Source: Mycobacterium sp. MBM
Lineage (GTDB): Bacteria > Actinomycetota > Actinomycetes > Mycobacteriales > Mycobacteriaceae
NCBI GenBank assembly: GCA_021648845.1
Contig: JAKJHY010000010.1
Span: forward strand, 1 to 64,000
Direction of reading: 5' to 3'
Length of the DNA: 64,000 nucleotides
In this document: piece after piece, positions 19,455 through 29,724 of the stretch
Layout of the letters: the number at the start of each line of letters is the position of its first letter
Position numbering within the stretch: position 1 is the stretch's first letter
Notes under the pieces: model-generated
The model's database searches: none
Seen by the model: only the letters and a program-made list of their open reading frames with translations
Told to the model about the DNA's origin: nothing
Translations under genes and position numbers: made by a program

Positions 19455-21997
19455 GTGCGGCTACCCCGCACGTCGCCGTCGCTGCGGGCGGGCGCAGCCA
19501 GGTCGATCACGACGGTCAGCCCGCCGCCGGGGGTGTCATTGGCCGCGATGGAACCACCCATGGCGGCGACGAATCCGTTCGCCACCGACAGGCCGAGTCC
19601 CACGCCGGTGGTGTTGTCCTGATCGCCGAGGCGCTGGAACGGGGCGAACAATTGGTCCTCGGCGCCGCGCGGGATACCCGGACCCTCGTCGGCGATGGTG
19701 ATCAACACCCGCTCACCGACCCGGCCGGCGTTGACCCGGACGGGCCCGTCCGGGGCGTAGCGCAGCGCATTGTCGATGACGTTGACCAGCACTCGTTCCA
19801 GCAGCCCGGCGTCGGCCAGGGCCACCGCATCGCCGACATCGACCTTCACCCTGTCCACCAGTTCCGTTGTCCGCCTGCTGATTCCCAGCAGTGCACGCTG
19901 CACCGCCTCCTCCAGATATACCCGGCGCAGTTCCGGTTTGACCACCCCGGCGGCCAGTCGCGACGAGTCCAGCAGGTTGCCCACCAGAGCGGTCAACTGG
20001 TCGACGGATTCCTCCACGGTGGCCAGCAGTTCGGCGGTGTCCTCGGCGGAGAAGCCGACATCGTCGCTGCGCAGGCTGGACACCGCCGCCTTGGCCGCGG
20101 CCAGCGGGGTGCGTAGATCGTGGCTGACCGCCGACAGCAGCGAGCGCCGCAACTCGTCGGCGCGCGCGATCGCCTCGGCCCGCCCTGCCTCGGAGATCAG
20201 CTCGCGCTGCCGCACCAGGCCCGCGGCCTGTCTGGCCACCGCGCCGAGCACCCGACGGTCCCGGGCGCCCAATCGGCGCCCGGCCAGCAGCAGCCAGAAC
20301 TCGTCATCGCCGGCCTCGATGGCCGTGTCGGCGCGTTCGACGGTCACACACGGATCCTTACCGGCGCACGCGACGACCACGGTGTCCCCGTCGCGCTCGC
20401 GCAGCAGGCTGACCGAGGTCTGCGAGTACACCTCGCGGACCCGTTCCAGCAGCGCCGCCGGGTCGGCGCCGCGCAGCACCGAACCGGCGAAATGCGCCAA
20501 CAGTTCGGCCTCCTGGGAGGCGCGCCGTGCCTCGCGGGCCCGTTTGGCCGCACCGTCCACCAGGGCGGCCACCGCCACGGCGACCATGCCGAGCACCAGA
20601 ATCGTGATGGCGCTGTCGGGTTCGGCGATGGTGAAGGTGTGCCGCGGTTCGGTCAGGAAGTAGTTGAGCAGCAGGCCCGACAGCACCGCCGACAGCGCAG
20701 CGGGCGCCACCCCACCGAGAAGCGCCACGGCCAGCACGCCGATGAAGAACAGCGCGCTCTCACCGCTGAGCCCCAGATACGGGTCGACCAGCAGCGCCGT
20801 CAGGGCGCACAGCACGGTCGGTACCAGCACCGCCGCCAGCCAGGACAGCGCGTGGCGCTGCCACGGTTTGGGGGTCCGCCGCGCCGCGCCGCGGCCGGCC
20901 TCGTCGTGGGTCACCATGTGCACGTCGATGCCCTCGGAGTTCTGCACCACCGTGGCGCCGATGCCCTCGTCGAAGATGCGTGCCCACCGCGAACGTCGCG
21001 AGGTGCCGAGCACCAGCTGGGTGGCGTTCATATCGCGGGCGAATTCCAGGAGTGCAGCCGGCACGTCATCGCCGACGACGGTGTGCAGGGTGGCGCCGAG
21101 GCTGGCGGCGAGATCTCGTACGGCGCCCATCGTGGGCGCCGACACTCCGGTCAGACCGTCGCCGCGCACCACGTGCACGATCATCAGTTCGGCACTGGAC
21201 TTCGAGGCGATCCGTGACGCGCGGCGCACCAGCGTCTCGGATTCCTTACCCCCGGTGACGGCGACGACGACGCGTTCGCGGGCCTCCCAGGTCGCGGTGA
21301 TCTTGTTGTCGGAGCGGTATTTCGCCAGCGCGGCATCGACCTGATCGGCCAGCCACAGCAGGGCCAGCTCGCGCAGTGCGGTCAGGTTTCCGCGCCGGAA
21401 GTAGTTCGACAGTGCTGCGTCGATGCGCTCGGGGGAATAGACGTTGCCGTGGGAGAGTCTGCGCCGCAATGCTTCCGGGGTGATATCGACAAGCTCGACC
21501 TGGTCGGCGGCGCGCACCACCTCGTCGGGCACCTTCTCCTGCTGCTCGATCCCGGTGATCTGGGTGACGACATCGTTGAGGCTTTCCAGGTGCTGGACGT
21601 TCACGGTGGTGATGACCGTGATACCCGCAGCCAGCAGCTGTTCGATATCCTGCCAGCGCTTGGCATTTGCGCTGCCCGGGGTGTTGGTGTGCGCCAGTTC
21701 GTCGACCAGCACCACCTGCGGGTGCCGGGCCAATACCGCGTCGACATCCAGTTCGGGGAACCGGCTGCCGCGGTACTCGATATACCGCGGTGGAATGATC
21801 TCGATTCCCTCGAGCAGCTCGGCGGTCTTGGTGCGGCCGTGGGTTTCGACGACGGCGGCCACCAGGTCGGTGCCGCGTTCCAGCCGCCGGTGCGCTTCGC
21901 CGAGCATGGCGTAGGTCTTGCCGACGCCGGGAGCCGCGCCCAGGTAGATGCGCAGCTCCCCGCGTTTCGGTCGGTCGGTCACGTTCCCATCATCCAC
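19451..21997 (-). CDS. kdpD: KdpD sensor histidine kinase
   Basis: An 848-aa membrane kinase sensing K+ limitation and turgor. The N-terminal KdpD domain carries a Walker A motif ([13 protein letters not shown]) and [18 protein letters not shown]-like domain follows, then about four clustered transmembrane helices near residues 385-485, a GAF-like region, and the kinase core with [13 protein letters not shown] (phospho-His), DNALRYAP and DEGPGIP. The GTG start overlaps the end of kdpC. KdpE is the partner. In other bacteria the N-terminal domain binds c-di-AMP; whether it does so here is unknown. Confidence 0.97.
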   Translation of the reverse strand: MDDGNVTDRPKRGELRIYLGAAPGVGKTYAMLGEAHRRLERGTDLVAAVVETHGRTKTAELLEGIEIIPPRYIEYRGSRFPELDVDAVLARHPQVVLVDELAHTNTPGSANAKRWQDIEQLLAAGITVITTVNVQHLESLNDVVTQITGIEQQEKVPDEVVRAADQVELVDITPEALRRRLSHGNVYSPERIDAALSNYFRRGNLTALRELALLWLADQVDAALAKYRSDNKITATWEARERVVVAVTGGKESETLVRRASRIASKSSAELMIVHVVRGDGLTGVSAPTMGAVRDLAASLGATLHTVVGDDVPAALLEFARDMNATQLVLGTSRRSRWARIFDEGIGATVVQNSEGIDVHMVTHDEAGRGAARRTPKPWQRHALSWLAAVLVPTVLCALTALLVDPYLGLSGESALFFIGVLAVALLGGVAPAALSAVLSGLLLNYFLTEPRHTFTIAEPDSAITILVLGMVAVAVAALVDGAAKRAREARRASQEAELLAHFAGSVLRGADPAALLERVREVYSQTSVSLLRERDGDTVVVACAGKDPCVTVERADTAIEAGDDEFWLLLAGRRLGARDRRVLGAVARQAAGLVRQRELISEAGRAEAIARADELRRSLLSAVSHDLRTPLAAAKAAVSSLRSDDVGFSAEDTAELLATVEESVDQLTALVGNLLDSSRLAAGVVKPELRRVYLEEAVQRALLGISRRTTELVDRVKVDVGDAVALADAGLLERVLVNVIDNALRYAPDGPVRVNAGRVGERVLITIADEGPGIPRGAEDQLFAPFQRLGDQDNTTGVGLGLSVANGFVAAMGGSIAANDTPGGGLTVVIDLAAPARSDGDVRGSRT

Positions 21998-22847
21998 CTA
22001 GGTCGTCGAGGGCGAGGTTGAGCTGCAGCACGTTGACCCGTGGCTCACCCATGAAGCCCAGCACGCGGCCCTCGGTGTGCTCGGCGAGCAGTGCGCGTAC
22101 CTTCTCGGCGGGCATGCCGCGGGCGGCGGCGACCCGGTCGGCCTGCAGGTCGGCGTAGGCGGGGGAGATGTGCGGGTCGAGACCGCTGCCGCTGGCGGTG
22201 ACGGCGTCGGCCGGCACCGCCGCGGCGCCGGCAGCGCCCTCGATCGGCACGATCTGGCCGGCGGCATAGTCCTCGCCGAGGGTGGCGCATTCGACGGTGA
22301 CGCCCTGGTAGCTGGAGATGAACGGGGTCGCCGGGCACATTTGGTTGACGCTGACGACCCGGGTTGGCGCGGTGACACTTCCGGTCGCGTCACGCGGGCC
22401 GATGACCGAGAGAACCGCGCCCACACCATCGTCGGTGCAGAACGGCCGGGCTCCGGAGACACCCTCGAGCTCGCCGACGGCGACGCTGCGTGTACACACG
22501 GTGGACAGCAGGCTGGTGCGATCGGCGGTGTCGACGATGTCCTCCGGTCCGAGGTTGGATGCGCTGGTGGACAGCGGGTCATATCCGTCGCCGGCCACCG
22601 ACGGCCGGGATTGGAAGTACTGCGGCAGCGGGTTGCCGTCGGCATCGGTGAACAGCTGGCCGATCAGGGCGCTGCCCACAACGTGGCCGTCGACCTCGAT
22701 CAGCGAGCCGTCCGCCTGGTGCTGCAGACCCGGCAGCTGCGCGACCAGCCAGATGCCGATCGGGTAGGCGAAGCCGAAGATCACGGTGAACACCAGCAGC
22801 GCGCGTAGCGCCGCAATGTGTTGGCGAACGAGATTGGTGAAGTACAT
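21990..22847 (-). CDS. kdpC: KdpC subunit with large cysteine-bearing insertion
   Basis: KdpC is the single-span chaperone-like subunit of the K+-transporting KdpFABC ATPase. The N-terminal helix ([20 protein letters not shown]), [12 protein letters not shown] and [10 protein letters not shown] blocks and the C-terminal [10 protein letters not shown] are all typical. At 285 aa it is about 95 residues longer than the usual 190. The extra sequence sits in the outer domain between SNLGPEDI and [10 protein letters not shown] and contains four cysteines. The frame is intact, so the insertion is probably functional. Confidence 0.93.
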   Translation of the reverse strand: MYFTNLVRQHIAALRALLVFTVIFGFAYPIGIWLVAQLPGLQHQADGSLIEVDGHVVGSALIGQLFTDADGNPLPQYFQSRPSVAGDGYDPLSTSASNLGPEDIVDTADRTSLLSTVCTRSVAVGELEGVSGARPFCTDDGVGAVLSVIGPRDATGSVTAPTRVVSVNQMCPATPFISSYQGVTVECATLGEDYAAGQIVPIEGAAGAAAVPADAVTASGSGLDPHISPAYADLQADRVAAARGMPAEKVRALLAEHTEGRVLGFMGEPRVNVLQLNLALDDLGG

Positions 22848-22858
22848 GCCGCATTCCC

Positions 22859-24976
22859 TCAGAAGAGTTGGATGATCAGGTCGATCAGTTTGATACCGAT
22901 GAACGGCGCGATGATTCCGCCGAGGCCGTAGATGTAGAGGTTGCGGCTCAACAACTTCGACGCACTGCTGGGTGTGTACTGCACACCCTTCAGCGACAGC
23001 GGGATCAGCGCGATGATGACCAGCGCGTTGAAGATCACCGCGGACAGGATCGCCGACTGCGGACTGTGCAACCGCATGACGTTCAGCACGTCGAGGCCGG
23101 GGAAGATCGCGACGAACAACGCCGGAATGATGGCGAAGTATTTGGCGATGTCGTTGGCGATACTGAACGTCGTCAGTGCGCCGCGGGTGATCAGCAGCTG
23201 CTTGCCGATCTCGACGATCTCGATCAGCTTGGTCGGGTCGGAATCGAGGTCGACCATGTTGCCGGCCTCCTTGGCCGCCGAGGTGCCCGTGTTCATGGCC
23301 ACGCCGACGTCGGCCTGGGCCAGCGCCGGAGCGTCATTGGTGCCGTCACCGGTCATGGCGACCAAGTTCCCCCCGGCCTGCTCCTTCTTGATCAAGGCCA
23401 TCTTGTCCTCCGGCGTGGCCTCGGCCAGGAAGTCGTCGACACCGGCCTCTTCGGCAATCGCCTTGGCGGTCATCGGGTTATCGCCGGTGATCATGATCGT
23501 TTTGATGCCCATGCGGCGCATCTCGTCGAAGCGTTCCCGCATGCCGTCCTTGACGACGTCCTTGAGATGGATGACGCCGAGCACGCGGGCGGTGCCATCG
23601 CGCACCTCGCCCACCGCCAGCGGGGTGCCACCGGCCTGCGAGATGGCGGTGACGATATCGCCGAGATCGTTCGGCACGGTGCCACCCTCGGATCGGATCC
23701 ACTCCGCGACCGATTGGGTGGCGCCCTTGCGCAGTTTGTGATCGTCGACGTCGACACCCGACATGCGGGTTTGGGCGGTGAACTCCACCCAGTGGGCGTG
23801 GCCGAGTTCGCCGGGGGTGCGGGCCCGCAGGCCGTGGGCCTGCTTGGCGTACACCACGATCGAACGACCTTCGGGTGTTTCGTCGGCCAGGCTGGACAAC
23901 TGCGCGGCGTCGGCGAGCTCTTGGGCGGTGACACCGGATAGCGGGACGAAATCGCCGGCCTGCCGGTTGCCCAGGGTGATGGTGCCGGTCTTGTCCAGCA
24001 GCAGGGTGTTCACGTCGCCGGCGGCTTCGACCGCGCGGCCACTCATGGCCAGCACATTGCGTTGTACCAACCGGTCCATACCGGCGATGCCGATCGCACT
24101 GAGCAGGGCGCCGATGGTGGTCGGGATGAGGCAGACCAGCAGGGCGACCATCACGATGCCGGTGATGCCGAAACTGTCCAGTGACAGTGAATCCGGCACG
24201 CCCGGGTTGTTGGCCTTGGAGAAGATGGCCACCGGCTGCAGGGTCGCCACCGCGAACACGAAGATGATGCTCAGGGACGCCAACAGGATGTTGAGTGCGA
24301 TCTCGTTGGGCGTCTTCTGCCGGTCGGCACCCTCGACGAGTCCGATCATCCGGTCGATGAAGCTTTCGCCGGGTTTCTGGGTGATCTTGACGACGATGCG
24401 GTCGCTCAGCACGGTGGTGCCGCCGGTGACTGCCGATCGGTCGCCCCCGGATTCGCGTACGACGGGCGCGGATTCGCCGGTGATGGCCGATTCGTCGACC
24501 GAGGCGATGCCTTCGATGACATCGCCGTCGCCGGGAATCGTCTCTCCCGCTTCGACGATCACGACATCACCCTGCTGCAGCAGCGGTGCCGCGACCTGCT
24601 CTTCACCGCCGGAGGCGGTGACGCGTCGGGCCATGGTGTCGGTCTTGGCCTTGCGCAGGCTGTCGGCCTGCGCCTTCCCGCGGCCTTCGGCGACTGCTTC
24701 GGCGAGGTTGGCGAAGACGACGGTGAGCCAGAGCCATCCGACGATCAACCAGGAGAACCAGCTGGGATCGGTGACTGCCAGTACGGTGCTCCACACCGCG
24801 CCGATCTCGACGATGAACATGACCGGGTTGCGCCACATCGTGCGCGGATCGAGCTTGCGTACGGCTTCCGGTAGCGACTTCCACAACATCTTGGGGTCGA
24901 GCAGGCCGCCGCCGACGGCCTTCTTGGTTGCCTTCGTCTGCGTGGGTGCGGGTGAATCTGTGGTGCCAGCGGACAT
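22859..24976 (-). CDS. kdpB: KdpB, ATPase subunit of the Kdp potassium pump
   Basis: A P-type ATPase that energises K+ import through KdpA. Present are the actuator TGES, the phosphorylation motif [12 protein letters not shown], the nucleotide-binding KGAT segment and the hinge [16 protein letters not shown]. Start ATG 24976 lies one base after the kdpA stop and gives 705 aa; an upstream ATG in frame adds 12 codons inside kdpA. The N-terminus is Ala/Thr-rich. It is translationally linked to kdpA. Confidence 0.97.
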   Translation of the reverse strand: MSAGTTDSPAPTQTKATKKAVGGGLLDPKMLWKSLPEAVRKLDPRTMWRNPVMFIVEIGAVWSTVLAVTDPSWFSWLIVGWLWLTVVFANLAEAVAEGRGKAQADSLRKAKTDTMARRVTASGGEEQVAAPLLQQGDVVIVEAGETIPGDGDVIEGIASVDESAITGESAPVVRESGGDRSAVTGGTTVLSDRIVVKITQKPGESFIDRMIGLVEGADRQKTPNEIALNILLASLSIIFVFAVATLQPVAIFSKANNPGVPDSLSLDSFGITGIVMVALLVCLIPTTIGALLSAIGIAGMDRLVQRNVLAMSGRAVEAAGDVNTLLLDKTGTITLGNRQAGDFVPLSGVTAQELADAAQLSSLADETPEGRSIVVYAKQAHGLRARTPGELGHAHWVEFTAQTRMSGVDVDDHKLRKGATQSVAEWIRSEGGTVPNDLGDIVTAISQAGGTPLAVGEVRDGTARVLGVIHLKDVVKDGMRERFDEMRRMGIKTIMITGDNPMTAKAIAEEAGVDDFLAEATPEDKMALIKKEQAGGNLVAMTGDGTNDAPALAQADVGVAMNTGTSAAKEAGNMVDLDSDPTKLIEIVEIGKQLLITRGALTTFSIANDIAKYFAIIPALFVAIFPGLDVLNVMRLHSPQSAILSAVIFNALVIIALIPLSLKGVQYTPSSASKLLSRNLYIYGLGGIIAPFIGIKLIDLIIQLF

Positions 24977-24977
24977 T

Positions 24978-26648
24978 TCAGTGGATTCCTTCAGCGAGGG
25001 GCCCGAGCGCAAGCATGGGCAGGAAGGTCAGTGCGACCAGGATCAGCGTGACACCGACAACCATCCCGACGAACTGCGGTCGGTGGGTGGGTAGCGTGCC
25101 GACCGATTCGGGCGTCTTACCTTGCGCAGCAAACGAACCCGCCAGTGCGAGCACCATGATGATCGGCAGGAAGCGGCCGAGCACCATGGCCAGGCCCAGC
25201 GCCGTGTTGTACCACTCGGTGTTGACCGAGATGCCGGCGAAAGCCGAACCGTTGTTGTTGGACGCCGAGGTGAAGGCGTATAACACCTCGGACAGACCGT
25301 GCGGTCCGGTGTTGAGCATGCTTTCTCGTTGGCCGGGCATCGCCATGGCCATACCGGTACCGGTCAGCACAAGCAGCGGGGTGATCAGGAAATACGTTGC
25401 GGCGAGCTTGATCTCCCGTGGGGTGATCTTCTTGCCCAGGTACTCCGGGGTCCGTCCCACCATCAGGCCGGCGACGAAGACGGTGATGATCGCCAGAATC
25501 AGCATGCCGTACAGACCGGACCCGACGCCGCCGGGGGCGACCTCGCCGAGTTGCATGTTGAACATCAGGATCATGCCGCCGAGGCTGGTGTAGGAGTCGT
25601 GGAACGAGTCGACCGCACCGGTGGAGGTCAGCGTGGTCGAGGCCGCGAACACCGCCGAGTTGGCCACACCGAATCGTTGTTCCACACCCTCGGTGGCCGC
25701 ACCGGCGGCGGTCGGGACGGTTCCGTGCGCCTGCAGCTGGAGGAACATGGTCAGGCTGACGCTGATCACCGCGATGATGCCCATGACCGACGCGATCGCA
25801 TAGCCCTGCTTCTTGCTGCCGACCATGCGGCCGAACGTGCGTGGCAGCGCGAACGGAATGAGGAGCAGCAGAAGGATTTCCATCCAGTTCGTCCACGTCG
25901 TCGGGTTCTCGAACGGGTGCGCGGAGTTGACGTTGTAGAACCCACCCCCGTTGGTACCGAGTTCCTTGATGACCTCCTGGCTGGCGACCATGCCACCCGG
26001 CAGGGTCTGTTGGCCACCGGCAATCGTGTTGATCACCAGGTCGTTGACCACGAAGTTCTGCACGACGCCGCCGGCGACCAGGATGACCGCCCCGACGACC
26101 GAGATCGGCAGCAGGATGCGGATGGTGCCGCGCGTCAGGTCGACCCAGAAGTTGCCCAGCTCGCCGGTGCTGCGCCGGACCAGCCCGCGGATGAAGGCCA
26201 CGGCCACGGCCATGCCGACGCCCGCCGAGACGAAGTTCTGCACGGCCAGTCCGGCCATCTGCAGCAGGTGTCCGTGGGTGGATTCGCCCGAATAGGCCTG
26301 CCAGTTGGTGTTGGTCACGAAGCTGACGGCCGTGTTCCACGCGAGCGCGGCGGTCATCTCGGTGCCGGGGTCGGTCAGGCTCAGCGGCAGCGTGCCCTGC
26401 ACCAGTTGGAAGATGAACAGGAACAGGATGCCGACCGCGGAGAAGGCGAGCACGCTGCGGGCGTAGGCGCCCCAGGTCTGCTCGGCCTTCGGGTCGGCGC
26501 CGATGAGTGTGTAGATCCCGCGTTCGAGGCGAGAGTCCTTGGTGCCGGCGTAGACCCGATACATGTAGTCACCCAGCGGTACGTGGGTGACCGCCAGGGC
26601 CAGCACCAGTGCGGCGAGGAACACGATCCCCGCGGTGGTTGTACTCAC
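24978..26648 (-). CDS. kdpA: KdpA, potassium channel-like subunit
   Basis: The K+-binding translocating subunit of KdpFABC, a ten-helix membrane protein of 556 aa related to the Trk/Ktr superfamily. Family blocks visible are [31 protein letters not shown] and [14 protein letters not shown], the conserved selectivity-filter loops. The GTG start overlaps the last base of the kdpF stop. kdpB follows immediately. Confidence 0.97.
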   Translation of the reverse strand: MSTTTAGIVFLAALVLALAVTHVPLGDYMYRVYAGTKDSRLERGIYTLIGADPKAEQTWGAYARSVLAFSAVGILFLFIFQLVQGTLPLSLTDPGTEMTAALAWNTAVSFVTNTNWQAYSGESTHGHLLQMAGLAVQNFVSAGVGMAVAVAFIRGLVRRSTGELGNFWVDLTRGTIRILLPISVVGAVILVAGGVVQNFVVNDLVINTIAGGQQTLPGGMVASQEVIKELGTNGGGFYNVNSAHPFENPTTWTNWMEILLLLLIPFALPRTFGRMVGSKKQGYAIASVMGIIAVISVSLTMFLQLQAHGTVPTAAGAATEGVEQRFGVANSAVFAASTTLTSTGAVDSFHDSYTSLGGMILMFNMQLGEVAPGGVGSGLYGMLILAIITVFVAGLMVGRTPEYLGKKITPREIKLAATYFLITPLLVLTGTGMAMAMPGQRESMLNTGPHGLSEVLYAFTSASNNNGSAFAGISVNTEWYNTALGLAMVLGRFLPIIMVLALAGSFAAQGKTPESVGTLPTHRPQFVGMVVGVTLILVALTFLPMLALGPLAEGIH

Positions 26649-26737
26649 TAGAACCTCTCGGGGAAGAGCAGTGCCGCGAACAGAAACAGTGCGATGAGGG
26701 CGGCCAGTACCAGGCCGACCCCGTTGGCGAGGTTCAC
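26648..26737 (-). CDS. kdpF: KdpF, small stabilising subunit
   Basis: A 29-aa single-helix peptide, [20 protein letters not shown] followed by AALLFPERF. This is the KdpF pattern, a helix ending in a short FPE(R/K)F tail. The GTG start overlaps the TGA of the preceding small ORF (GTGA), and its TAG shares one base with the kdpA start. It stabilises the KdpABC complex in the membrane. Confidence 0.93.
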   Translation of the reverse strand: MNLANGVGLVLAALIALFLFAALLFPERF

Positions 26738-26820
26738 AGCCGCTCGACCAGTCGCTGCACCAGGCCGAGCAGGGCGAAGACCGCCACCGTCAGCGCGAGG
26801 AATATGAAGGTGGATAACAC
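26734..26820 (-). CDS. 28-aa membrane peptide leading the kdp operon
   Basis: A tiny [23 protein letters not shown] followed by VQRLVERL, is a single amphipathic-ended transmembrane helix. AGGAGAG lies 11 bases upstream of the GTG at 26820, and the stop overlaps the kdpF start by four bases. That tight coupling and the clean helix argue for real expression. It is too short for most gene callers. I know of no assigned function; it may be an extra Kdp subunit or a leader that couples translation. Confidence 0.7.
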   Translation of the reverse strand: MLSTFIFLALTVAVFALLGLVQRLVERL

Positions 26821-27035
26821 GACGGAATCAGCTCTCCTGAATCGTTGACACCCCGCCCGGTACCGGGTCGGTGGCGAAGCTGAAGCTACCGCCGGTTTAG
26901 CCCGATGAACTGGGCGTTGACGGTTCCTTGACATCCGCGGCAGCCATCTTTACGGAGTCCATGCGAGGCGGGTTTCTGAATGTGGTCTGGGCTACTGCAC
27001 AGCCGGCGGTCAGCTGGCCCGCGTACACCGGAGTC

Positions 27036-27710
27036 ATGACAGATCTTGATACGCATGCGTGCAGTCCGCACCGGCTGCGTGCCTCGATACGGAGCGTGCG
27101 AAGGGTCCTGCCGCGGGCGAGCTGCGGGTTGCCCGCGGCGCTGCTGGTCGATCCGATGGTGGCGGCCTGGGTGCGCGGGCACGGTGTCACCGTCTATGCC
27201 GGCGATGCTCACGGCTTGGGGTTGGTCGGCGCGGCCGGGGTCCCGCCCGAGCAGGTGGTCTGGCAATGCGGGCCGTCACCCATCGGCATCTCGGGTGCGT
27301 TGTCCTGCGGGGTGCGCCGGTTCGTGGCGTCGGCCCCGGGGCAGCTGAATACGCTCGCCGACTTGGCGCCCGGTGCGGCGTCGGTGCATCTCGATCACGG
27401 TTGCGTGATGGACGCCGGGCCCGCGGTGGCGGTCGGCGTGATCGGAATACATTGCTGTGTCGGCACGTCGGTGCCGACGCAGTGGGGCAGTGCCGCCGAG
27501 CTGCTACTCGCCCGGATCGCCGGGCTGCGCCGGCTGGGTGTCGACGTGACCAGGATCAGTCTGGTCGGTGGGCCGGCGGACGCCTGGCTGCGGGCGGACA
27601 AGAACGAGCTGATGGCGTTGGCGTCGGCCGTCGATGACGCCATCGACGAGGGGTGCGCGAGGTGGCGGCTACCGCGCCCGGCGTTGACACTCGGACCGTC
27701 TCGACCGTGA
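27036..27710 (+). CDS. Degenerate LysA-like (type III PLP barrel) protein
   Basis: A 224-aa protein that aligns by eye with the N-terminal alpha/beta barrel of diaminopimelate/ornithine decarboxylases. Visible are GVTVYAGDAHGLGLVGAAGV-PPEQVVW, the ASAPGQLNTLADLAP equivalent of VDS-ELE-L, and GIHCCVGTSV in place of the usual GLHCHVGS. SLVGGPA stands for the glycine-rich phosphate site, and TLGPSRP for EPGR. The expected YAxKAN lysine that binds PLP is not seen and the C-terminal beta domain is missing, so decarboxylase activity is doubtful. ATG 27036 has a short GGAG just upstream. It is divergent from the kdp operon. Confidence 0.75.
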   Translation: MTDLDTHACSPHRLRASIRSVRRVLPRASCGLPAALLVDPMVAAWVRGHGVTVYAGDAHGLGLVGAAGVPPEQVVWQCGPSPIGISGALSCGVRRFVASAPGQLNTLADLAPGAASVHLDHGCVMDAGPAVAVGVIGIHCCVGTSVPTQWGSAAELLLARIAGLRRLGVDVTRISLVGGPADAWLRADKNELMALASAVDDAIDEGCARWRLPRPALTLGPSRP

Positions 27711-27712
27711 TG

Positions 27713-27889
27713 TCAAGGGGCGCTTTGGTAATTGGTGGCGCCTTTGTGCAGAGGTGCGGGAACCGTCGACCGGCCGATCGGGTAGCCGGCGCGCTCCTTG
27801 CGGAACTGGTGCTGGACGGTGCAGCGCAGCGCGAACAATGCGGCGGCCGGGGCGCCGAGCAGGGTGAGGGCGGCGATCAGGTCGGTCAT
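27713..27889 (-). CDS. Possible 58-aa membrane-associated small protein
   Basis: The frame reads MTDLIAALTLLGAPAAALFA, then a basic segment LRCTVQHQFRKERAGYP and a polar tail. A 16-codon frame (GTG at 27936 to TGA overlapping the ATG at 27889 as ATGA) precedes it, which could couple translation. There is no strong ribosome site directly before the ATG. It converges with the LysA-like gene. Its reality is uncertain. Confidence 0.4.
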   Translation of the reverse strand: MTDLIAALTLLGAPAAALFALRCTVQHQFRKERAGYPIGRSTVPAPLHKGATNYQSAP

Positions 27890-28084
27890 CGGAGGACTCC
27901 GTAACGGTCGAAGGGCGGGATGGCCTTGTGGGTCACCACTTCACGGTGCGCCGCGGCTGGGCGGGTTGGGGGATTCCGTACGGAATCTTGACGGGTTTCG
28001 GGCGTTTCCTGACGGAGCTGTGATCCGAACCGTCGATTGCGGCTCGGCGGGCGAGGTGACGCGCTAGTCTGCGACTGCTACCCG

Positions 28085-28459
28085 CTAGTGCCGCGCGGCC
28101 ATCTGTGCCCGGAATTTCGGGCAGGCGAGGATATCGGCGTGGCTGCACTGGACGGCGTGCTCCAGGAATCTCCTGGCATACTCCAGATCGAGCGAACGCT
28201 GGTGTGTTTCAGCGAGTTTGGCGGTGATCATCGCGTTGCGGCGGGACTGGTCCTGTTGCAGTTCGGCGAGGTCGGCAAGCGTGAGGCCGGCGTGTTGGCA
28301 TTTTCGAAGCAGGGTGATCCGTTCCACCGCCTCGGGTGGGTAGCGGCGTTGGCCGCTGTGGCGCTCGGGGGCGGGGAGTAAGCCGTGGCGTTCCCAGTAG
28401 CGGATAGCGGAGGCAGGGACTCCGGTGCGTACGGACAGGGTGCCGATCGTCATGAGCAT
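28085..28459 (-). CDS. MerR family transcriptional regulator
   Basis: A 124-aa MerR-type activator. The N-terminal winged helix has TIGTLSVRTGVPASAIRYWE and RHGLLPAPER, followed by the arginine-rich wing QRRYPPEAVERI and a dimerising helix. The C-terminus holds only two cysteines (QCSHADILAC), fewer than classical metal sensors, similar to redox-sensing SoxR-like types without a complete cluster site. ATG 28459 is six bases after GGGAGG; the earlier ATG at 28465 abuts the site. It is divergent from an aldolase/CMD pair that it probably controls. Confidence 0.9.
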   Translation of the reverse strand: MLMTIGTLSVRTGVPASAIRYWERHGLLPAPERHSGQRRYPPEAVERITLLRKCQHAGLTLADLAELQQDQSRRNAMITAKLAETHQRSLDLEYARRFLEHAVQCSHADILACPKFRAQMAARH

Positions 28460-28566
28460 GGGCATCCTCCCGCCGTGGGGTGCGGGGCGAACCCGACCAC
28501 TTGACTTAAACCATAGTTCAAGGTGGACGGTGGATGCCTAGCAATCAACACGATCGGAGGACCAAT

Positions 28567-29232
28567 ATGGTCGAGGTATCCAGCGCACAGGAGTCCGCGG
28601 AAGAGCTGGTGGAGGTCGCTCAGCGACTCTTCGCCGCGGGCGTGATGTCGCATTCGGGGCACGCCAACCTCAGTGCCCGCCTGGGCGGCGATCGGTTCCT
28701 GCTGACCCCGGGGTTCGTGCGGGACCTGCGCGCTGATCAGGTCGCGGTGGTCGGCCCGGATGGGCGCGCGGTGGGGGGACGGATGGTATCGGCGAGCGCC
28801 GAAATCGTGAACATGCACGGCGTCGTCTATCGCGCGCGCCCGCAGGTCGGCGCTGTCCTGCATACCCATTCGCCGGCTGCGACCGCCTTCGCCGTCGCAC
28901 ATCGGCCGCTGCCGTGCCGCACAGAGCCCATGCTGCGGTTCGGGCAGGCCGAGGAGGTGCCGGTGGTGCCCTGGGGGCCGCGCGGCTCGGACGTATCGGT
29001 GCGCGGCATCGCCGAACTGCTCGACGCGTGCCCGACCACCTCGGCGGCGCTACTGGCCAATCACGGCCTGTTGGTGTTCGGTGCCGACCCGCAGCAAGCG
29101 GCCGACCTGTTGATCGCCATCGAGGAAAGTGCGGAGGCCGAGCTCGCGGCGCGTGCACTCGGCGGCGCGGTGGACTTCCCCGCCGGCGCGCTGGACGCCG
29201 TTCGGGCGTCGATGGCGCGGGCTGTGTCGTGA
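28567..29232 (+). CDS. Class II aldolase/adducin family protein
   Basis: A 221-aa zinc-dependent aldolase-fold enzyme related to fuculose-phosphate aldolase and ribulose-phosphate epimerase. Visible are SHSGHANLSAR (substrate loop), the catalytic-type SAEIVNMHGVVYR, the zinc-site HTHS and LANHGLLVFG with the third histidine. The substrate is unknown; these proteins often act in sugar or hydroxy-acid metabolism. ATG 28567 has GGAGGA upstream. Its stop overlaps the next gene's start. Confidence 0.9.
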   Translation: MVEVSSAQESAEELVEVAQRLFAAGVMSHSGHANLSARLGGDRFLLTPGFVRDLRADQVAVVGPDGRAVGGRMVSASAEIVNMHGVVYRARPQVGAVLHTHSPAATAFAVAHRPLPCRTEPMLRFGQAEEVPVVPWGPRGSDVSVRGIAELLDACPTTSAALLANHGLLVFGADPQQAADLLIAIEESAEAELAARALGGAVDFPAGALDAVRASMARAVS

Positions 29233-29648
29233 CCAGCCCGCGCGATGTGGAGCCGATCCGCGATCGCTACCGAAGCACATACGGATTCGTGCCAGCCGGC
29301 ATCGAGGAGCGGTTGCGCGTTGCCGGCGTACTGGGCCGGGTGGCCACCGAGGACACGTTTTCGATGCTGCGACATGTCGTGCTCGACGAAAGCCCTCTGG
29401 GGCAACGAGTTCAACAGTTGGTCCACTTCGGCCAGTTGCTGGTCCTTGGCCGCGCCGACGCGGCGCGACTGCACGCCCGCGGCGCCGTCCACGCGGGTGC
29501 CAGCCTGGCCGACCTTGCCGGTGCCGCAGAGACCGCCCTGATCACCTGCGGTGCCCCCGCTTACGCCCTCGGCATGGAGATCGTCGCCGAATTGCTGCCC
29601 GACGGTCCCGAGTCACCCGTGGATACCGACGCGACGGAGGTCATGTGA
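29229..29648 (+). CDS. Carboxymuconolactone decarboxylase-like small protein
   Basis: A 139-aa helical protein. The block VHFGQLLVLGRADAARLHAR, together with GASLADLAGAAETALITCG and APAYALGMEI, resembles the CMD/AhpD core that packs as a helical trimer. The usual CxxC of AhpD is absent; a single Cys is near the expected position. GTG 29229 overlaps the aldolase stop (GTGA), so the two proteins are made together and probably act on the same pathway. The activity is unknown. Confidence 0.75.
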   Translation: MTSPRDVEPIRDRYRSTYGFVPAGIEERLRVAGVLGRVATEDTFSMLRHVVLDESPLGQRVQQLVHFGQLLVLGRADAARLHARGAVHAGASLADLAGAAETALITCGAPAYALGMEIVAELLPDGPESPVDTDATEVM

Positions 29649-29724
29649 GGGCTGCCTCGACCAGGATTACGGGTCCACTTGCTCGTCCGCCGAACATGTC
29701 GTACCCCGCTTCTAGAATCGTGGT

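Noticed and set aside
26821..27035. Riboswitch or KdpE box upstream of kdp
   Set aside because: I could not fold a recognisable riboswitch or find a KdpE-type direct repeat by eye; the promoter surely lies here but I cannot place it.
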